Positions 63,894 through 64,000 of a stretch of DNA of 64,000 bases are shown here, one piece after another. A program made the position numbers and the translations under genes. Origin of the DNA: Castellaniella sp049650445 (GTDB lineage: Bacteria > Pseudomonadota > Gammaproteobacteria > Burkholderiales > Burkholderiaceae_B); contig NZ_JBASAD010000001.1 in NCBI RefSeq assembly GCF_049650445.1, positions 1 to 64,000 on the forward strand, written 5' to 3'. Every line of letters starts with the position of its first letter. Position 1 is the first letter of the stretch. Under the pieces are notes generated by a model. The model had not been told where the DNA came from. It saw only the letters and a list, made by a program, of their open reading frames with translations, and made no database searches.

Positions 63894-64000
63894 TTGATCT
63901 CCTTCGAGGAGCCCTGGCGGCCTGCGTCCACCTCGCGCCTTGCAAGGCGCTCCGATGCGCCAGGCGCAGGGACTGCCCTGTGTCCGGACTCATCCTCGAT
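63890..64000 (-). CDS. dctQ: TRAP transporter small permease (DctQ), C-terminal fragment
   Basis: The minus-strand frame from 64000 is open to a TGA at 63890-63892 that overlaps the ATG of dctM (ATGA). The 36 residues are charged and end in SSKEIK, matching a hydrophilic C-terminal tail. Position immediately before dctM and the coupling identify it as the small DctQ subunit. The rest lies outside the window. Confidence 0.75.
   Translation of the reverse strand: MEDESGHRAVPAPGASERLARREVDAGRQGSSKEIK

Overview
The window is about 64 kb of GC-rich, densely packed bacterial chromosome. Gene content and style (liv-type and TRAP uptake systems, MocR, IclR and PaaX regulators, phenylacetate and homogentisate catabolism, GC-rich genes separated by short AT-rich intergenic regions) fit a betaproteobacterium of the order Burkholderiales, most likely family Alcaligenaceae. 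The family call is an inference from style; there is no rRNA or other marker gene. I saw no tRNA, rRNA, CRISPR array or intact insertion sequence.

Layout. 0-5.7 kb: a solute-binding protein coupled to a membrane diguanylate cyclase, the ribosome-rescue factor arfB, queG, a SMUG1-type uracil-DNA glycosylase, a small membrane protein and the remnant of a cupredoxin gene. 5.8-17.2 kb: a catabolic cluster of unknown substrate, with a DAO-type flavoenzyme, a polyamine-type ABC transporter, a MocR regulator, an enolase-superfamily enzyme, an aldehyde dehydrogenase and a GMC oxidoreductase. Two promoter regions in it share an exact bipartite motif, probably the MocR operator. 17.4-37 kb: mostly housekeeping (DUF748 envelope protein, CorA, an exported nucleosidase-like protein, rmuC, a LysR regulator, panB, an aldo/keto reductase, an MFS carrier, acnA, an FmdE-like protein, a PAS-PAS-GGDEF protein, a purine permease, a PAP2 phosphatase, cytochrome b561).

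37-64 kb is an aromatic-acid catabolic island. A leftward block holds a flavin hydroxylase with its small coupling protein (MhaAB-like, 3-hydroxyphenylacetate to homogentisate), a metallo-beta-lactamase-fold protein, and a branched-chain-type ABC transporter whose LivF subunit carries an N-terminal hemerythrin domain. Next come a PaaX repressor and a two-gene oxygenase (a diiron carboxylate protein and a ferredoxin/FAD/NAD reductase), divergent from paaN-G-H-I-K-J and a matching substrate-binding protein. The five-subunit phenylacetyl-CoA epoxidase PaaABCDE is not in the window; the two-gene diiron system occupies its place. An IclR regulator faces a divergent homogentisate-dioxygenase-like gene. 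The canonical hmgA-maiA-fahA set and a TRAP transporter run to the window edge.

Working model: arylacetates enter through the hemerythrin-linked ABC transporter and the TRAP transporter. Phenylacetate-like acids are activated by PaaK, oxygenated by the diiron pair and opened by PaaN/G/H/J, while hydroxyarylacetates go through MhaAB to homogentisate and then to fumarate and acetoacetate. The diiron pair, the hemerythrin-ABC fusion and the extra homogentisate-dioxygenase-like protein are the most promising unusual elements.
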